A DNA stretch of 64,000 bases from Sulfurisoma sp. (GTDB taxonomy: Bacteria; Pseudomonadota; Gammaproteobacteria; Burkholderiales; Rhodocyclaceae), in contig JAUYFI010000189.1 of NCBI GenBank assembly GCA_030691075.1, positions 1 to 64,000 of the forward strand. The letters are read 5' to 3'. Both the position numbers and the translations under genes were made by a program. Below, one piece after another: positions 1-10,583 of the stretch (positions are counted from its first letter, which is position 1; every line of letters starts with the position of its first letter). The notes below the pieces were generated by a model. That model was not told where the DNA came from. It saw only the letters and a list, made by a program, of their open reading frames with translations, and ran no database searches.

Positions 1-26
1 TGTAAGGCATTGTATTAAATAGACTT

Positions 27-98
27 CCGTTCGCGGTGAGCTTGTCGAACCGCAGATTTCGCGCCGATACTGGCCTTCGACAAGCTCAGGCCGAACGG
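27..98. repeat. Imperfect inverted repeat downstream of zipA
   Basis: Two arms of about 23 bases face each other at 27-50 and 76-98. The left arm begins CCGTTCGCGGTGAGC and the right arm, read on the other strand, begins CCGTTCGGCCTGAGC; both end in TTGTCGAA. The arrangement could fold into a long hairpin. Similar TTCGACAAGCTCAG-type repeats are common between genes in proteobacteria. I see no gene in bases 1-154. Confidence 0.7.
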
Positions 99-154
99 GA
101 TTATCGTTATATTTCAATGGGTAATGACCCCTGAACAGTTACCGATTTCTTAAC

Positions 155-1252
155 TCAGGAGAACAGGCGGCGGGCGCGGGCAGAGCCGGCGACGATCTGT
201 CGGGCCGCCATCCGCGTCTGGATTTCCTCGATCTTGCCGCGGATGCCGGCAATCATCGCGTCCGTCAGCGGCGCATGCTGGGCGTCGACCAGCACGCCAC
301 CGAGCCCCTGTGCGAACTGCCGCGCCGTCGCCACCATGCGGTCGAAGACGCGCGGCCCCTGCGCCACGTTCGGCACGTCGAGGGTCAGCGTGATGCCGTG
401 CGCGGCCAGCGAGCGCAGCGAGTCCGCGTCGAACAGCTCGACGCCGAGATTGCCCAGGGTGTAGAGGGTGTTGCCGTCGTCGTCCCTGGCATGGTAACGA
501 CCGTCGTCGTCGAGCGTCATGCCGGCGGCCTCGGCCAGGCCGCGCAGCTTGGTGCCGGCGGAGGCCATGCCGCCGGGATCGGCGATATTGATGCTGAGCT
601 GGACATCGACCAAGGCGCAGAATTCATCGAGCGCGCGGGCATGGGCCAGCAGTTCGCCGGCGTCTGGCACCGTCGCCACGCCGGCCAGCCGCGCCGCCAG
701 ATGATGCGCGCCGTCGACGAAGAGGGTCAGTTCGCCTTCGGTCACCGCACCGCGCCGGTCGGCGAGCTGCTGCGCGGCAACGACAATGGAATAACGACCG
801 GCATCGTGCGCCGTCAGAAGCCGCCACTCGCTGCCCGTCTGGGCCACCCAGTGCAGCGGCTTGGTCAGATGGCCGGCCCATTCGGCCTGTGCCGCCCACA
901 GCGCAGGCGCCGGTAGCGGCTCGGCGAACTCCAGCCGCGCGATGCCGTCGGCGATCGGGTCGGCCCACGGCGAATCGGGCTGATCATTAACCACCGGCGA
1001 CACTTCGGCTGCCGCCAGCGGCACCGGCTCGACACGCTCGCCCGGCTCGATGCGTTCATCCGCGTCCGTGGTGGTAACCACCCTGTCCGCCTCGGCAGAG
1101 CCCAGCAGGACGTCCGTCTGCTCGCCGCCGTGGAGGATGCGCTCGGCCAGTTGGCGGTGCTTGCGCTCCTGCCACTTGTTGTATGCCCAGACGCCCCCGA
1201 CACCGGCCGCGCCGACGCCGATCAGGGCAATTTGCAGATCGCTGATCGCCAT
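155..1252 (-). CDS. zipA: ZipA-like cell division protein (FtsZ-anchoring)
   Basis: This 365-residue protein has the ZipA layout: a short N-terminal hydrophobic segment (about residues 7-24, ending in AYNKW), a basic patch, a variable acidic/proline-rich linker (about 45-100), and a C-terminal globular domain from about residue 115 that resembles the FtsZ-binding ZipA_C fold. ZipA ties FtsZ to the inner face of the cytoplasmic membrane at the division site. It lies 7 bases after smc on the same strand, so the two are probably co-transcribed; smc-zipA is a usual pair in betaproteobacteria. The usual third gene, ligA, does not start within the 154 bases available. The call rests on context and layout because ZipA sequences diverge strongly. 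Confidence 0.8.
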   Translation of the reverse strand: MAISDLQIALIGVGAAGVGGVWAYNKWQERKHRQLAERILHGGEQTDVLLGSAEADRVVTTTDADERIEPGERVEPVPLAAAEVSPVVNDQPDSPWADPIADGIARLEFAEPLPAPALWAAQAEWAGHLTKPLHWVAQTGSEWRLLTAHDAGRYSIVVAAQQLADRRGAVTEGELTLFVDGAHHLAARLAGVATVPDAGELLAHARALDEFCALVDVQLSINIADPGGMASAGTKLRGLAEAAGMTLDDDGRYHARDDDGNTLYTLGNLGVELFDADSLRSLAAHGITLTLDVPNVAQGPRVFDRMVATARQFAQGLGGVLVDAQHAPLTDAMIAGIRGKIEEIQTRMAARQIVAGSARARRLFS

Positions 1253-1259
1253 AACCAGA

Positions 1260-4200
1260 CTACTCCTTTGTCATGAGCAGGGCTTCCTGAACATCGACCT
1301 CGACGACGCGGGAGACGCCCTGCTCCTGCATGGTGACGCCGATCAACTGCTGCGCCATTTCCATCGCGATCTTGTTGTGGGTGATGAAAATGAACTGGGT
1401 CTGCGCCGACATGCGCTTGACCAGTTCGCAGAAACGTTCGGTGTTGCTGTCGTCGAGCGGCGCATCCACTTCGTCGAGCATGCAGAACGGCGCCGGATTG
1501 AGCTGGAACAGCGCAAACACCAGTGCCGTGGCCGTCAATGCCTTCTCGCCACCGGAGAGCAGATGAATGGTCGAATTCTTCTTGCCCGGCGGCTGCGCCA
1601 TGATCTGGATACCGGCGTCGAGGATCTCGTCGCCGGTGAGTATGAGCCGGGCTTCGCCACCACCGAAGAGCAGCGGGAACAGCGTGCCGAAATGGCCATT
1701 GACGGCGTCGTAGGTCTGTTGCAACTGCTCGCGCGTCTCGCGGTCGATGCGGCGAATCGCGTCCTCGAGCGTGTTGATCGCCGTGGCGAGGTCGGTCGAT
1801 TGCGCATCGAGGAAGCCCTTGCGCTCCTCGGCCACCGCCAGTTCCTCCAGGGCGGCGAGGTTGACCGGCCCCAGCGTCTCGATTTCGGCGGCCAGGCGGG
1901 CGATGTCGCCGGCAAGCTGGCTTTCCCTGAGGCCCGGCACCAGGTCGGCAGCCAGCGCCGTCTCGTCAGCGCCGACTTCCGCCAGCCGCTGCTGGAACTG
2001 TTCCTCGTTGAGGTGCGCTTCCTGCTGCTTGAGCTTGATGGCGGTGATGCGCTCGCGGGCCGGCTGCAGGCCCTGCTCCAGCTTCATGCGCTGCTCGTCC
2101 CGCGCGCGCAGTTCCGCCGCCGCCGTTTCGAGCGCATTGCGCCGCTCGCCGAGCAGGCCTTCGCGGCCCTGGCGGCCCGACAGCGCCGACTGCAACTGTT
2201 CCTGCAGCACGGCGTCGGAAATGCCGGCAATCTCCGTGCGCGCCACCCCGGTTTCCGTCGCCACCCGCGCCAACTGGGACCGGGCGATCTCGGCGGCACG
2301 GGCGTTGTCGTCGAGCTTGGAGATGCACTCGCGCTCGGAGAAGCCGGCTTCCTGCGCCTCGCGCGCCAGCTGGTGTTCGAGGGCGCGCGCCTCGCGCAAC
2401 GCCACATCCTTCTGCCGCTGCTGATCGAGCGCTTCTTCGAGCCGCGCCCGCACCGCGTCCAACCGCTCGCGGCAACGCAGCGCCTCGGCGTCGGCGCGCT
2501 CCCGCTCGGCGCGCTCGCTGGTTTCGCCGCGACCGATCTCGTCGAGGTCACGATCGATCTGGCCGGCGCGTTCCTCGAAGCGCGCCTGCGCCTGGGTCAG
2601 CTTGAGTGCCTCGACGTGGGCGGCATGCAGCCGTTGTTGCGCCTCCTGCGCGGCGCGGCGGGCCTCGGCCAGTTGCTGCTGACCCTCGGCCAGTTGCCGT
2701 TCGGCCTCCTGCTGCGCCTCGCGCGCGGCATCCTCTTCCAGCTCGCGCGATTCGATCAGCGCCGCCAGTTCCTCGATCTCGCGCTGGCGCTCGATGACGC
2801 CGTGGATGCGGGCATCCGGCACGTAAAGCGTGAGGCCGTGTTTCGAGCGCAGGTGTCCCTCGCGGCAAACCTTGATGCCCGTAGTCGCCATCGCCAGTTC
2901 GTCGGCGCTGGCGGCACAGGCAACGTCCGCCAGCCAGTCGTCCAGTACCGCCGCCCAGCGCGGGTCGTCGCAGCGCACGCGGCCGCGCAGCGAGTTTTCC
3001 GGCGCGGGCCGTGCCGGCGCCTCGTCGGGCAAGGCCAGCGCAAAAGTCTGCGGTGGCGGCACGGCGAGGGCATGCTGCGCCGTCGCCGCGTCGGTCGCCA
3101 GCGCGGCCAGGCGCTCGCGCAACACCGCCTCGACGGCGGTCTCCCAGCCGGCCTCGACCTGGATCGCGCGCCACAGCGGCTGCGCGTCGGCCAGGTTCTG
3201 CTGCTTGAGCCAGTCGCCGATCTCGCCGCTCTGCTGCACCCGGCTTTGCAGCTGCTGCAGGGCGTCGTGGCGGGCGCGGCTTTCGGTGAGTAGACGATGG
3301 GCGCCCTGCAGGCGCTCGCGCGCACCGCGCAGCGCGCCTTCGAGGCCCGGCAGCTTCTGCTGAAGCTCGGCGACGCGATCCTGCTGCCGCGCCAATTCTT
3401 CCTCGGCCCGCGCTTCGGCCTCCTGCGCCGCGACAAGCCGCACCGGATCGGGCTGACCGAGCGCAGCACGCTCCTGATCCAGGCGCACCCGACGCTGGGC
3501 CAGGTTGTCGAGCGCGCGGATGGCGTGGCCGCGGTCCGCCTCGGCCAGACGCACGCCCTGCTCGGCGTCGTTGAGCGCCTTGCGCGCCTCGGCCACCTGG
3601 TGGCCAGCAGCCTGCACGGCATCTTCGGCCTCGGGCAAACGGGCGGCGGCCTCCTCGTGGCGGGCGCCGGCGGTCAGTGCGCGCTCGCGCGAGTTCTCCA
3701 GCAGCGACTTCCAGCGGAAGTCTTCGCCATCCACCCGCTGCAACTCGCCCGACCAGTGACCGTTCTCGACATCCAGCTGGGCGAGACGCACTTCCAGCCG
3801 CGCCCGCGAATCGCGCACGTGGCTGATTTCGGATTCAAGCCGCTTGACCTCGGCGTTGGCCGCGTACATCTCGGTCTGCGCGGCATGCAACGCATCGGAG
3901 GCGGCAAAATGCGCCTCGCGCGACTGTTCGACCCGGGCCTCGACCTCCCGCAGCTGCGCGGTCTCCGCTTCGACGCGGTTCTCGGCCTTCTCCACGTCGC
4001 GAGCCAGTCGCTCGGCGTCGGCGCGAGCATCGTTGCGCTTTTTCAGCCAGAGCAGGTTCTGCTGGTGAACGAGCCCGGTGTTGAGCGCGTGGTATTGCCT
4101 GGCGACCTCGGCCTGCGTGGCGAGGCGACCGATCTGGCCGTCGAGCTCGCCACGGATGTCATCGACGCGGGCGAGATTTTCGCGCGCATCCTCCAGCCGG

Positions 4201-4745
4201 TTCTGGGTTTCCTTGCGCCGTTCCTTGTACTTGGTGACGCCGGCCGCTTCCTCGAGGAAGAAACGCAGCTCGTCGGGCTTGGACTCGACGATGCGGGAGA
4301 TCATGCCCTGGCCGATGATGGCGTAGGCGCGCGGCCCGAGGCCGGTACCGAGGAAGAGGTCGATGACGTCGCGGCGGCGGACGTGGAGGTTGTTGATGTA
4401 GTAGTTGGAGTTGCCCTCGCGGTCCAATATCCGTTTGACCGTGATTTCGGCATATTGCGACCACTGGCCGCCGACACGACCCTGCTGGTTGTCGAAGAAG
4501 AGTTCGACGCTGGCGCGCGACACCTCCTTGCGGCCGCCCGAGCCCTTGAAGATCACGTCCTGGATGGATTCGCCGCGCAGCTCCGACGCCTTCGACTCGC
4601 CCAGCACCCAGCGCACGGCGTCGATGATGTTCGACTTGCCGCAACCGTTCGGGCCGACCACGCCGGCCAGCTGGCTGGGAAAGACGACGGTGGTCGGTTC
4701 GACGAAGGACTTGAAACCGGCGATCTTGAGCTTGGTGAGGCGCAC
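1260..4745 (-). CDS. smc: Chromosome segregation protein SMC
   Basis: The protein has the complete SMC architecture. An N-terminal ATPase half carries Walker A (GPNGCGKSN) just after the conserved start RLTKLKIAGFKSF. Two long coiled-coil arms rich in Glu, Arg, Ala and Gln flank a hinge near the middle (about residues 500-660). The C-terminal half has the ABC signature LSGGEKALTA followed by Walker B (FCMLDEVDAPLDD). SMC dimers organise and separate chromosomes together with ScpA/ScpB. I place the start at the GTG at 4745 (1161 residues), because homologues begin at xRLTKLK; an in-frame ATG at 4778 would add 11 unconserved residues and overlaps the promoter palindrome. It is upstream of zipA and divergent from queF. 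Confidence 0.95.
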   Translation of the reverse strand: MRLTKLKIAGFKSFVEPTTVVFPSQLAGVVGPNGCGKSNIIDAVRWVLGESKASELRGESIQDVIFKGSGGRKEVSRASVELFFDNQQGRVGGQWSQYAEITVKRILDREGNSNYYINNLHVRRRDVIDLFLGTGLGPRAYAIIGQGMISRIVESKPDELRFFLEEAAGVTKYKERRKETQNRLEDARENLARVDDIRGELDGQIGRLATQAEVARQYHALNTGLVHQQNLLWLKKRNDARADAERLARDVEKAENRVEAETAQLREVEARVEQSREAHFAASDALHAAQTEMYAANAEVKRLESEISHVRDSRARLEVRLAQLDVENGHWSGELQRVDGEDFRWKSLLENSRERALTAGARHEEAAARLPEAEDAVQAAGHQVAEARKALNDAEQGVRLAEADRGHAIRALDNLAQRRVRLDQERAALGQPDPVRLVAAQEAEARAEEELARQQDRVAELQQKLPGLEGALRGARERLQGAHRLLTESRARHDALQQLQSRVQQSGEIGDWLKQQNLADAQPLWRAIQVEAGWETAVEAVLRERLAALATDAATAQHALAVPPPQTFALALPDEAPARPAPENSLRGRVRCDDPRWAAVLDDWLADVACAASADELAMATTGIKVCREGHLRSKHGLTLYVPDARIHGVIERQREIEELAALIESRELEEDAAREAQQEAERQLAEGQQQLAEARRAAQEAQQRLHAAHVEALKLTQAQARFEERAGQIDRDLDEIGRGETSERAERERADAEALRCRERLDAVRARLEEALDQQRQKDVALREARALEHQLAREAQEAGFSERECISKLDDNARAAEIARSQLARVATETGVARTEIAGISDAVLQEQLQSALSGRQGREGLLGERRNALETAAAELRARDEQRMKLEQGLQPARERITAIKLKQQEAHLNEEQFQQRLAEVGADETALAADLVPGLRESQLAGDIARLAAEIETLGPVNLAALEELAVAEERKGFLDAQSTDLATAINTLEDAIRRIDRETREQLQQTYDAVNGHFGTLFPLLFGGGEARLILTGDEILDAGIQIMAQPPGKKNSTIHLLSGGEKALTATALVFALFQLNPAPFCMLDEVDAPLDDSNTERFCELVKRMSAQTQFIFITHNKIAMEMAQQLIGVTMQEQGVSRVVEVDVQEALLMTKE

Positions 4746-4776
4746 GCGCAGGACGGGAGAGTGACGAAAGGGCGGC

Positions 4777-4784
4777 ATTATAAT
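4777..4784. promoter_or_regulatory. Palindromic -10 element shared by smc and queF
   Basis: ATTATAAT is a perfect palindrome that contains TATAAT on both strands. It lies between the divergent smc (GTG at 4745) and queF (ATG at 4814). It could serve as a -10 box in both directions. No good -35 match is visible on either side, so this is an inference from the -10 alone. Confidence 0.4.
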
Positions 4785-4813
4785 GCCTCGACCTCCAATC
4801 CCACGCCGCCATC

Positions 4814-5233
4814 ATGCCCAGCCAGCCAGCCAAAGCACTCGAGACCTTTCCCAACCCGGCACCGCACCGCGACTACCAGATCCACATGGAAATCCCGGAG
4901 TTCACCTGTCTCTGCCCCAAGACCGGGCAGCCGGATTTCGCCGTGCTGACGCTGGACTACATCGCCGACAAGCTCTGCATCGAACTCAAGAGCCTGAAGC
5001 TCTACGTCTGGAGCTTTCGCGAGGAAGGCCATTTCCACGAGGACGTGACCAACCGCATCCTCGACGACCTGGCCAAGGCGGTGAAGCCCCGCTTCATGCG
5101 GCTGACCGCGCGTTTCTTTGTTCGCGGCGGCATTTTCACCCACGTCGTCGCCGAGCACCGCAAGAAGGGCTGGAATCCGGCGCCGCGCGTCGATCTGGCC
5201 GAGTTCGTCGCGCAGTCGAACGTGCGTGGATAG
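4814..5233 (+). CDS. queF: NADPH-dependent 7-cyano-7-deazaguanine reductase QueF
   Basis: QueF reduces the nitrile of preQ0 to the amine of preQ1 with two NADPH, a step in making queuosine for tRNA in the cytoplasm. At 139 residues it is the short single-domain type seen in Bacillus, not the roughly 280-residue two-domain type of E. coli. The segment [13 protein letters not shown] (residues 30-42) supplies the nucleophilic Cys (C34) and the nearby catalytic Asp (D41). The family motif ELKSLKLY follows at about 67-74, and a FHED segment near residue 78 fits substrate binding. No other queuosine gene is nearby. Confidence 0.95.
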   Translation: MPSQPAKALETFPNPAPHRDYQIHMEIPEFTCLCPKTGQPDFAVLTLDYIADKLCIELKSLKLYVWSFREEGHFHEDVTNRILDDLAKAVKPRFMRLTARFFVRGGIFTHVVAEHRKKGWNPAPRVDLAEFVAQSNVRG

Positions 5234-5265
5234 CTGGTCGCCGAGCAGCCGACCCGCCACGCCCC

Positions 5266-6204
5266 CTACAAGGCAGTTCTGCTCGAATCGGGCTGAGGGA
5301 GCCCGCTGGCGACCGCCTCGTCCGAGCGCGCCGAGACCACGCAGGCGGCGACGATCATCGCCCCGCCCAGCCACTCCTTGAGTCCCATCACCTCGCCGGC
5401 CAGCAGCCAGGCCGAAATCGCCGCAACCGCCAGCTCGAACATGAATATGACGATCGCCCGGTTGGCCGGAACATTGCTCAGGCCGAACTGCACGACCAGG
5501 TTGATCGCCAGCAGAACGATGCCGATGACGGCGACCAGCAGCCAGTGCGTATTCGTCATGCCGCCGAGCACGGCCGGCGGCTCGAAGGCCGCGGCAACGA
5601 GGCCGAGCGTCACCGTGCACAGGAACACGGCCACCGACTTGAGCTCGATGGAGTGCTGCGGCGTGCGTCGGATCAGCACATTCGACAGGGCGAAGAGGAA
5701 GCCCGCGGCAAGCCCCAGCCATTCCGCCTCGTTGCCCGGCAGCGGCAGCCCCAGGCGCGGCTGCCAGAGCATGACCAGCGCGCCGGCGACCGACAGCACG
5801 ATCACCATGGCCCCGAGCCGCCCGGCGCGCTCGCCGAGCAGCAGGCGGGCGAGCAGCACGGTCCACAACGGCGCCAGATAGAACAGCAGCAGCACGCGCA
5901 TCACCTCGCCGTGCAGCATGCCGAGCACATAGCCGATGTTGCAGCCGGCGGCGCTTAACCCCACGGCGAGCAGCCACCACGACGGCCGTTCGCGGTGGCG
6001 ACGCAATGCCAGCACCGGCACGCCCAGCGCCAGCGCGACCAGATAGGTGAGAACGGCGGCGCGCACGCCCGACAAGCCGGCGGCCTCGAGCACGCGGTAG
6101 GGATACCAGATCAGCCCCCACACGGTGGCGCCGGCCAGCAGCGAGGCGACGGCCTCGGCCGCGCGGGGGCGTGACCTATAATATGTGCCTTCCAGAGCCG
6201 CCAA
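5266..6204 (-). CDS. EamA/DMT-family transporter
   Basis: This is a very hydrophobic protein of up to 312 residues with about ten predicted membrane segments arranged as two similar halves, the layout of drug/metabolite (EamA) transporters in the inner membrane. The substrate cannot be told from sequence. The start is uncertain: the longest frame begins with TTG at 6204 and overlaps the 5' end of the divergent dapC region. No ATG lies between it and the first membrane helix. It converges with queF, and no clear terminator is seen between the two stop codons. Confidence 0.8.
   Translation of the reverse strand: MAALEGTYYRSRPRAAEAVASLLAGATVWGLIWYPYRVLEAAGLSGVRAAVLTYLVALALGVPVLALRRHRERPSWWLLAVGLSAAGCNIGYVLGMLHGEVMRVLLLFYLAPLWTVLLARLLLGERAGRLGAMVIVLSVAGALVMLWQPRLGLPLPGNEAEWLGLAAGFLFALSNVLIRRTPQHSIELKSVAVFLCTVTLGLVAAAFEPPAVLGGMTNTHWLLVAVIGIVLLAINLVVQFGLSNVPANRAIVIFMFELAVAAISAWLLAGEVMGLKEWLGGAMIVAACVVSARSDEAVASGLPQPDSSRTAL
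6177..6182 (+). promoter_or_regulatory. Putative -10 element of the dapC operon
   Basis: A perfect TATAAT lies about 35 bases before the preferred dapC start (GTG at 6218). A transcript beginning near 6189 would have a short leader. The box lies within the first codons of the divergent transporter if that gene uses its longest frame. Confidence 0.4.
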
Positions 6205-6217
6205 GCCATTCCTCCCC

Positions 6218-7411
6218 GTGAATCCCCGCCTCGACCTGCTTCAGCCCTACCCCTTCGAAAAACTGCGCCAGTTGTTTTCCGGGGTCACGCCGCCGGCCGG
6301 CCTCAAGGAGATCAAGCTGTCGATCGGCGAGCCGCAACACGAGACGCCGGCCTTCATCAAGGAAGCCCTGACGGCAAATCTGGCGGGATTGGCAAATTAT
6401 CCTACCACGCAGGGTACAGACGCCCTGCGCCAGAGCATCGCCGCCTGGATCGCCCGCCGCCACGGCATTCCGGCGCCGAACCCGGCAACCCAGATCGTCC
6501 CGGTCAATGGCTCGCGCGAGGCATTGTTCGCCTTCGCCCAAGCCGTGGTCGACAGTTCGAAGGCCGGCGCCACGGTCATCTGCCCCAATCCCTTCTACCA
6601 GATCTACGAAGGCGCGGCCCTGCTGGCCGGGGCCACGCCGCTGTTCCTCAACAGCCTGCCCGAGCACGGCTACGCCATGGATTTCGGCGTGGCGCCAGCG
6701 CCGACTTTTGACCGGACGCAACTCGTCTACGTCTGCTCGCCCGGCAACCCCACCGGCAAGGTGATGTCGCAGGACGACTGGGCACGCCTGTTCGAGTTGT
6801 CCGACCGCCACGGCTTCGTCATCGCCGCGGACGAGTGCTATTCGGAAATCTATTGCGACGAAGCCAGGCCGCCGCTGGGCGGCCTCGAAGCGGCAAGAAA
6901 GCTTGGCCGCGACGACTACCGCAACCTCGTCATGTTCTCCAGCCTGTCCAAGCGCTCCAACGTGCCGGGCCTGCGTTCGGGCTTCGTCGCCGGCGACGCG
7001 GCCATCATCGAGAAGTTCCTGCTCTACCGCACCTACCACGGCTGCGCCATGAACCCGGCGGTGCAGGGCGCGTCCATCGCCGCCTGGAACGACGAGGCGC
7101 ACGTGCGCGAAAATCGTCGCCTCTACGCCGAGAAATTCGAGAAAGTCACGCCCATCGTCGCCCGCCATCTCGAAACCGCCGTGCCCGACGCCGGTTTCTA
7201 CCTCTGGGCGCGCACACCGATTCCCGATACCGAGTTCGCCCGCGAGCTGCACCGCCAATATAATGTGACCGTCCTTCCCGGCAGTTTCCTCGCGCGGGAA
7301 TCCGGCGGCGTCAATCCCGGCGCGAATTACGTGCGCATCGCGCTGGTCGCGGGACTCGACGAATGCCTGGAGGCGGCGCGGCGCATCGCCGATTTTTGCC
7401 AGAAACTCTGA
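6218..7411 (+). CDS. dapC: N-succinyldiaminopimelate aminotransferase DapC
   Basis: A class I/II PLP aminotransferase that transfers the amino group from glutamate in the succinylase branch of lysine/diaminopimelate synthesis. Family motifs are present: [13 protein letters not shown] near the N-terminus, [10 protein letters not shown] (substrate and PLP contacts), ADECYSE, and [16 protein letters not shown] with the PLP lysine. The start at GTG 6218 (397 residues, [13 protein letters not shown]) fits homologues; a GTG at 6185 would add 11 residues. It heads a dapC-dapD-pilU-dapE-prmB run with short gaps. The VAPAPTFD segment is encoded by a copy of the dispersed repeat described elsewhere, probably by chance similarity. 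Confidence 0.93.
   Translation: MNPRLDLLQPYPFEKLRQLFSGVTPPAGLKEIKLSIGEPQHETPAFIKEALTANLAGLANYPTTQGTDALRQSIAAWIARRHGIPAPNPATQIVPVNGSREALFAFAQAVVDSSKAGATVICPNPFYQIYEGAALLAGATPLFLNSLPEHGYAMDFGVAPAPTFDRTQLVYVCSPGNPTGKVMSQDDWARLFELSDRHGFVIAADECYSEIYCDEARPPLGGLEAARKLGRDDYRNLVMFSSLSKRSNVPGLRSGFVAGDAAIIEKFLLYRTYHGCAMNPAVQGASIAAWNDEAHVRENRRLYAEKFEKVTPIVARHLETAVPDAGFYLWARTPIPDTEFARELHRQYNVTVLPGSFLARESGGVNPGANYVRIALVAGLDECLEAARRIADFCQKL
6693..6709 (-). repeat. Copy of the AAAAGTCGGCGCTGGCG repeat inside dapC
   Basis: The minus strand reads AAAAGTCGGCGCTGGCG here, an exact match to the core of the dispersed repeat. It falls in frame within dapC and encodes part of GVAPAPTFD, which reads as normal protein, so it may be coincidental. 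Confidence 0.5.
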
Positions 7412-7433
7412 TCCGACCGCAAAGGAAACCCCC

Positions 7434-8252
<819 letters not shown>

Positions 8253-8278
8253 TCGTTACGCACAAGGGGAGAGCCGCT

Positions 8279-9448
8279 ATGGGAACCATGGATCGCCTGT
8301 TTCAGTTGATGGCCGAAAGAAAGGCCTCCGACATCTTCGTTTCCGTCGGCTCCCCCATCAACATCAAGATCAACGGCGTGGCCATGCCCGTGAACCAGAC
8401 GGTGATGGACACGGCCACCATCAACAATCTCCTCAAGGAAATCCTCAACGAACACCAACTCAAGGAGTACGAGGAAACGCTGGAGATGAACAGCGGCTAC
8501 GCCCTCGAGGGCGTCGGAAACTTCCGCATTTCGGTGTTGCGGCAGAAGGGCACGCCGGCCTTCGTCGTGCGCTACATTCCGGCGGAAATTCCGCGGTTCG
8601 AGACGCTCAACCTGCCGCCGGTGCTGCTCGACGTGGTGATGGAAAAGCGCGGCCTGATCCTCATGGTCGGCGCCACCGGCTCCGGCAAGTCGACCACGCT
8701 GACCGCGATGCTCGACCACCGCAACGAGATGAAGCCCGGCCACATCCTCACGCTCGAGGATCCGATCGAGTTCATCTTCAAGAACAGGAAGGCCATCGTC
8801 AACCAGCGCGAGGTCGGCTCCGACACCAAGGCCTTCCAGGTGGCGCTGAAGAACGCGCTGCGCCAGGCGCCCGACGTCATCTTCATCGGCGAGATCCGCG
8901 ACAAGGACGCCATGTCGCAGGCCATCGCCTACGCCCAGTCCGGCCACCTCTGCGTGGCGACGCTGCACGCCAACAACAGCTATCACGCGATGAGCCGCAT
9001 CATCAGCTTCTACCCGCTGGAAAACCGGCCGGCGCTGCTGGCCGATCTCGCGGTCACGCTCAAGTGCATCATCTCGCAACGCCTGGTCAAGAAGCCCGAC
9101 GGCGGCCGCACGCCGGCCACCGAGGTGCTGCTGAACTCCCGCCATGTCGCCGAACTGATCGAGAAGGGCGACATGACCGGCATCAAGGAGTCGATGGAAC
9201 AGAGCATGTCACCTGGCTCGCAGACCTTCGAGCAGGCCCTGGTCAAGCTCTACCGCGACAATGTCATCACCCTTGAGGAAGCGATGGCCAACGCCGATTC
9301 GGCCAACAACCTGCACTGGCTGATCAACAACACCGAAGCCGATGCCGGCAAGAAGGAACAGAAACTCGACGCCACGCCACCGGGCGCGGAAATCACCGAA
9401 AGCGGCGCCTCGTTCGCCGAGTTCACGCTCAACATGGATGCTCAATGA
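8279..9448 (+). CDS. pilU: PilT/PilU-family type IV pilus retraction ATPase
   Basis: A 389-residue hexameric ATPase of the PilT family. It shows Walker A (GATGSGKST), an Asp box with conserved TLEDPIEF, Walker B ([10 protein letters not shown]) and the His box ([12 protein letters not shown]). An N-terminal PAS-like domain starts [12 protein letters not shown]. The acidic, non-conserved C-terminal tail (about residues 340-389) is more like PilU than PilT. PilU helps PilT depolymerise type IV pili at the inner membrane. Its place between dapD and dapE is a conserved oddity in several betaproteobacteria. The start at 8279 has AAGGGGAG upstream. It overlaps dapE by four bases (ATGA). Confidence 0.9.
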   Translation: MGTMDRLFQLMAERKASDIFVSVGSPINIKINGVAMPVNQTVMDTATINNLLKEILNEHQLKEYEETLEMNSGYALEGVGNFRISVLRQKGTPAFVVRYIPAEIPRFETLNLPPVLLDVVMEKRGLILMVGATGSGKSTTLTAMLDHRNEMKPGHILTLEDPIEFIFKNRKAIVNQREVGSDTKAFQVALKNALRQAPDVIFIGEIRDKDAMSQAIAYAQSGHLCVATLHANNSYHAMSRIISFYPLENRPALLADLAVTLKCIISQRLVKKPDGGRTPATEVLLNSRHVAELIEKGDMTGIKESMEQSMSPGSQTFEQALVKLYRDNVITLEEAMANADSANNLHWLINNTEADAGKKEQKLDATPPGAEITESGASFAEFTLNMDAQ

Positions 9449-10578
9449 GCGATGGCGCCGCGCTCTCGCTCGTCCGGCAACTGATCGAACGCCGTTCCGT
9501 CACGCCCGACGACGCCGGCTGCCTCGACCTGATCGCCCGGCGTCTGGCGCCTCTCGGTTTCGCGCTCGAGCGCATCGACGGCGGCGGCGTGTCGAACCTG
9601 TGGGCGCGGCGCGGCGACGCGCCCCCCCTGCTCTGCTTCGCCGGCCACACGGACGTCGTCCCGACAGGCCCGCTCGAGCGCTGGACGTCCGATCCGTTCC
9701 AGGCCACCGAGCGCGACGGCCACCTGTACGGTCGCGGCGCCGCCGACATGAAATCCTCGCTCGCCGCCTTTGTCGTCGCCTGCGAGCGATTCGTCCACCT
9801 GCATCCCGATCACCGCGGCTCGCTGGCCCTGCTGCTCACCTCGGACGAGGAAGGCGATGCCATCCACGGCACGGTCAAGGTGGTCGAGACCCTCAAGGCC
9901 CGCAATGAAGCCATCGACTACTGCGTCGTCGGCGAGCCGACCTCGGCGACCCGATTCGGCGACACCCTCAAGAACGGCCGTCGCGGCTCGCTCTCCGCGA
10001 AGCTCGTGGTCAAGGGCATCCAGGGCCACGTCGCCTATCCCGAGCAGGTGAGAAACCCGGTGCATCTGGCCGCGCCCGCGCTGGCCGAGTTGGCGGCGAC
10101 CCGCTGGGACGAGGGCAACGAATATTTCCCGCCCACCAGCTTCCAGATTTCCAACGCCCATGCCGGCGCCGGCGCCACCAACGTCGTGCCCGGCAGCTTC
10201 GACATCCTTTGCAACTTCCGCTTCTCCACCGCGAGCACGCCGGAGGGTCTGCAAACGCGCGTCATCGATATCCTCGAGCGCCACGGCCTCGATTACGAGA
10301 TCGAGTGGACGCTCGGCGGCAAGCCCTTCCTGACGCGCCCGGGCAAGCTGGTCGCCGCGCTCGCCGATTCCATCCGCGCCCATGCCAATGTGACGCCGCA
10401 ACTATCGACCAGCGGCGGCACCTCGGACGGACGCTTCATCGTCGACATCTGCGCCGAAGTCGTCGAATTCGGCCCGATCAACGCCACCATCCACAAGGTC
10501 GACGAGCGCATCGCGCTGTCCGATCTCGAACCGCTGGCCCATATCTACCAGGGCGTGATGAAACGCCTGCTGACCTGA
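9445..10578 (+). CDS. dapE: Succinyl-diaminopimelate desuccinylase DapE
   Basis: DapE is a dinuclear zinc M20-family amidase that releases succinate from N-succinyl-LL-diaminopimelate. The 377 residues match family size. Metal-site motifs are complete: [12 protein letters not shown] (His and Asp), [14 protein letters not shown] (bridging Asp), [11 protein letters not shown] (general-base Glu and metal Glu), and a C-terminal GGTSDGRF. The dimerisation domain sits at about 180-290. The ATG overlaps the pilU stop, so translation is likely coupled. Confidence 0.97.
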   Translation: MSDGAALSLVRQLIERRSVTPDDAGCLDLIARRLAPLGFALERIDGGGVSNLWARRGDAPPLLCFAGHTDVVPTGPLERWTSDPFQATERDGHLYGRGAADMKSSLAAFVVACERFVHLHPDHRGSLALLLTSDEEGDAIHGTVKVVETLKARNEAIDYCVVGEPTSATRFGDTLKNGRRGSLSAKLVVKGIQGHVAYPEQVRNPVHLAAPALAELAATRWDEGNEYFPPTSFQISNAHAGAGATNVVPGSFDILCNFRFSTASTPEGLQTRVIDILERHGLDYEIEWTLGGKPFLTRPGKLVAALADSIRAHANVTPQLSTSGGTSDGRFIVDICAEVVEFGPINATIHKVDERIALSDLEPLAHIYQGVMKRLLT

Positions 10579-10583
10579 AAACC

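Noticed and set aside
1050-3293. 747-codon open frame on the plus strand opposite smc
   Set aside because: It is antisense to well-conserved SMC coiled-coil codons. Long antisense frames are expected in high-GC DNA, and the protein is Leu/Arg/Gly-rich without any domain.
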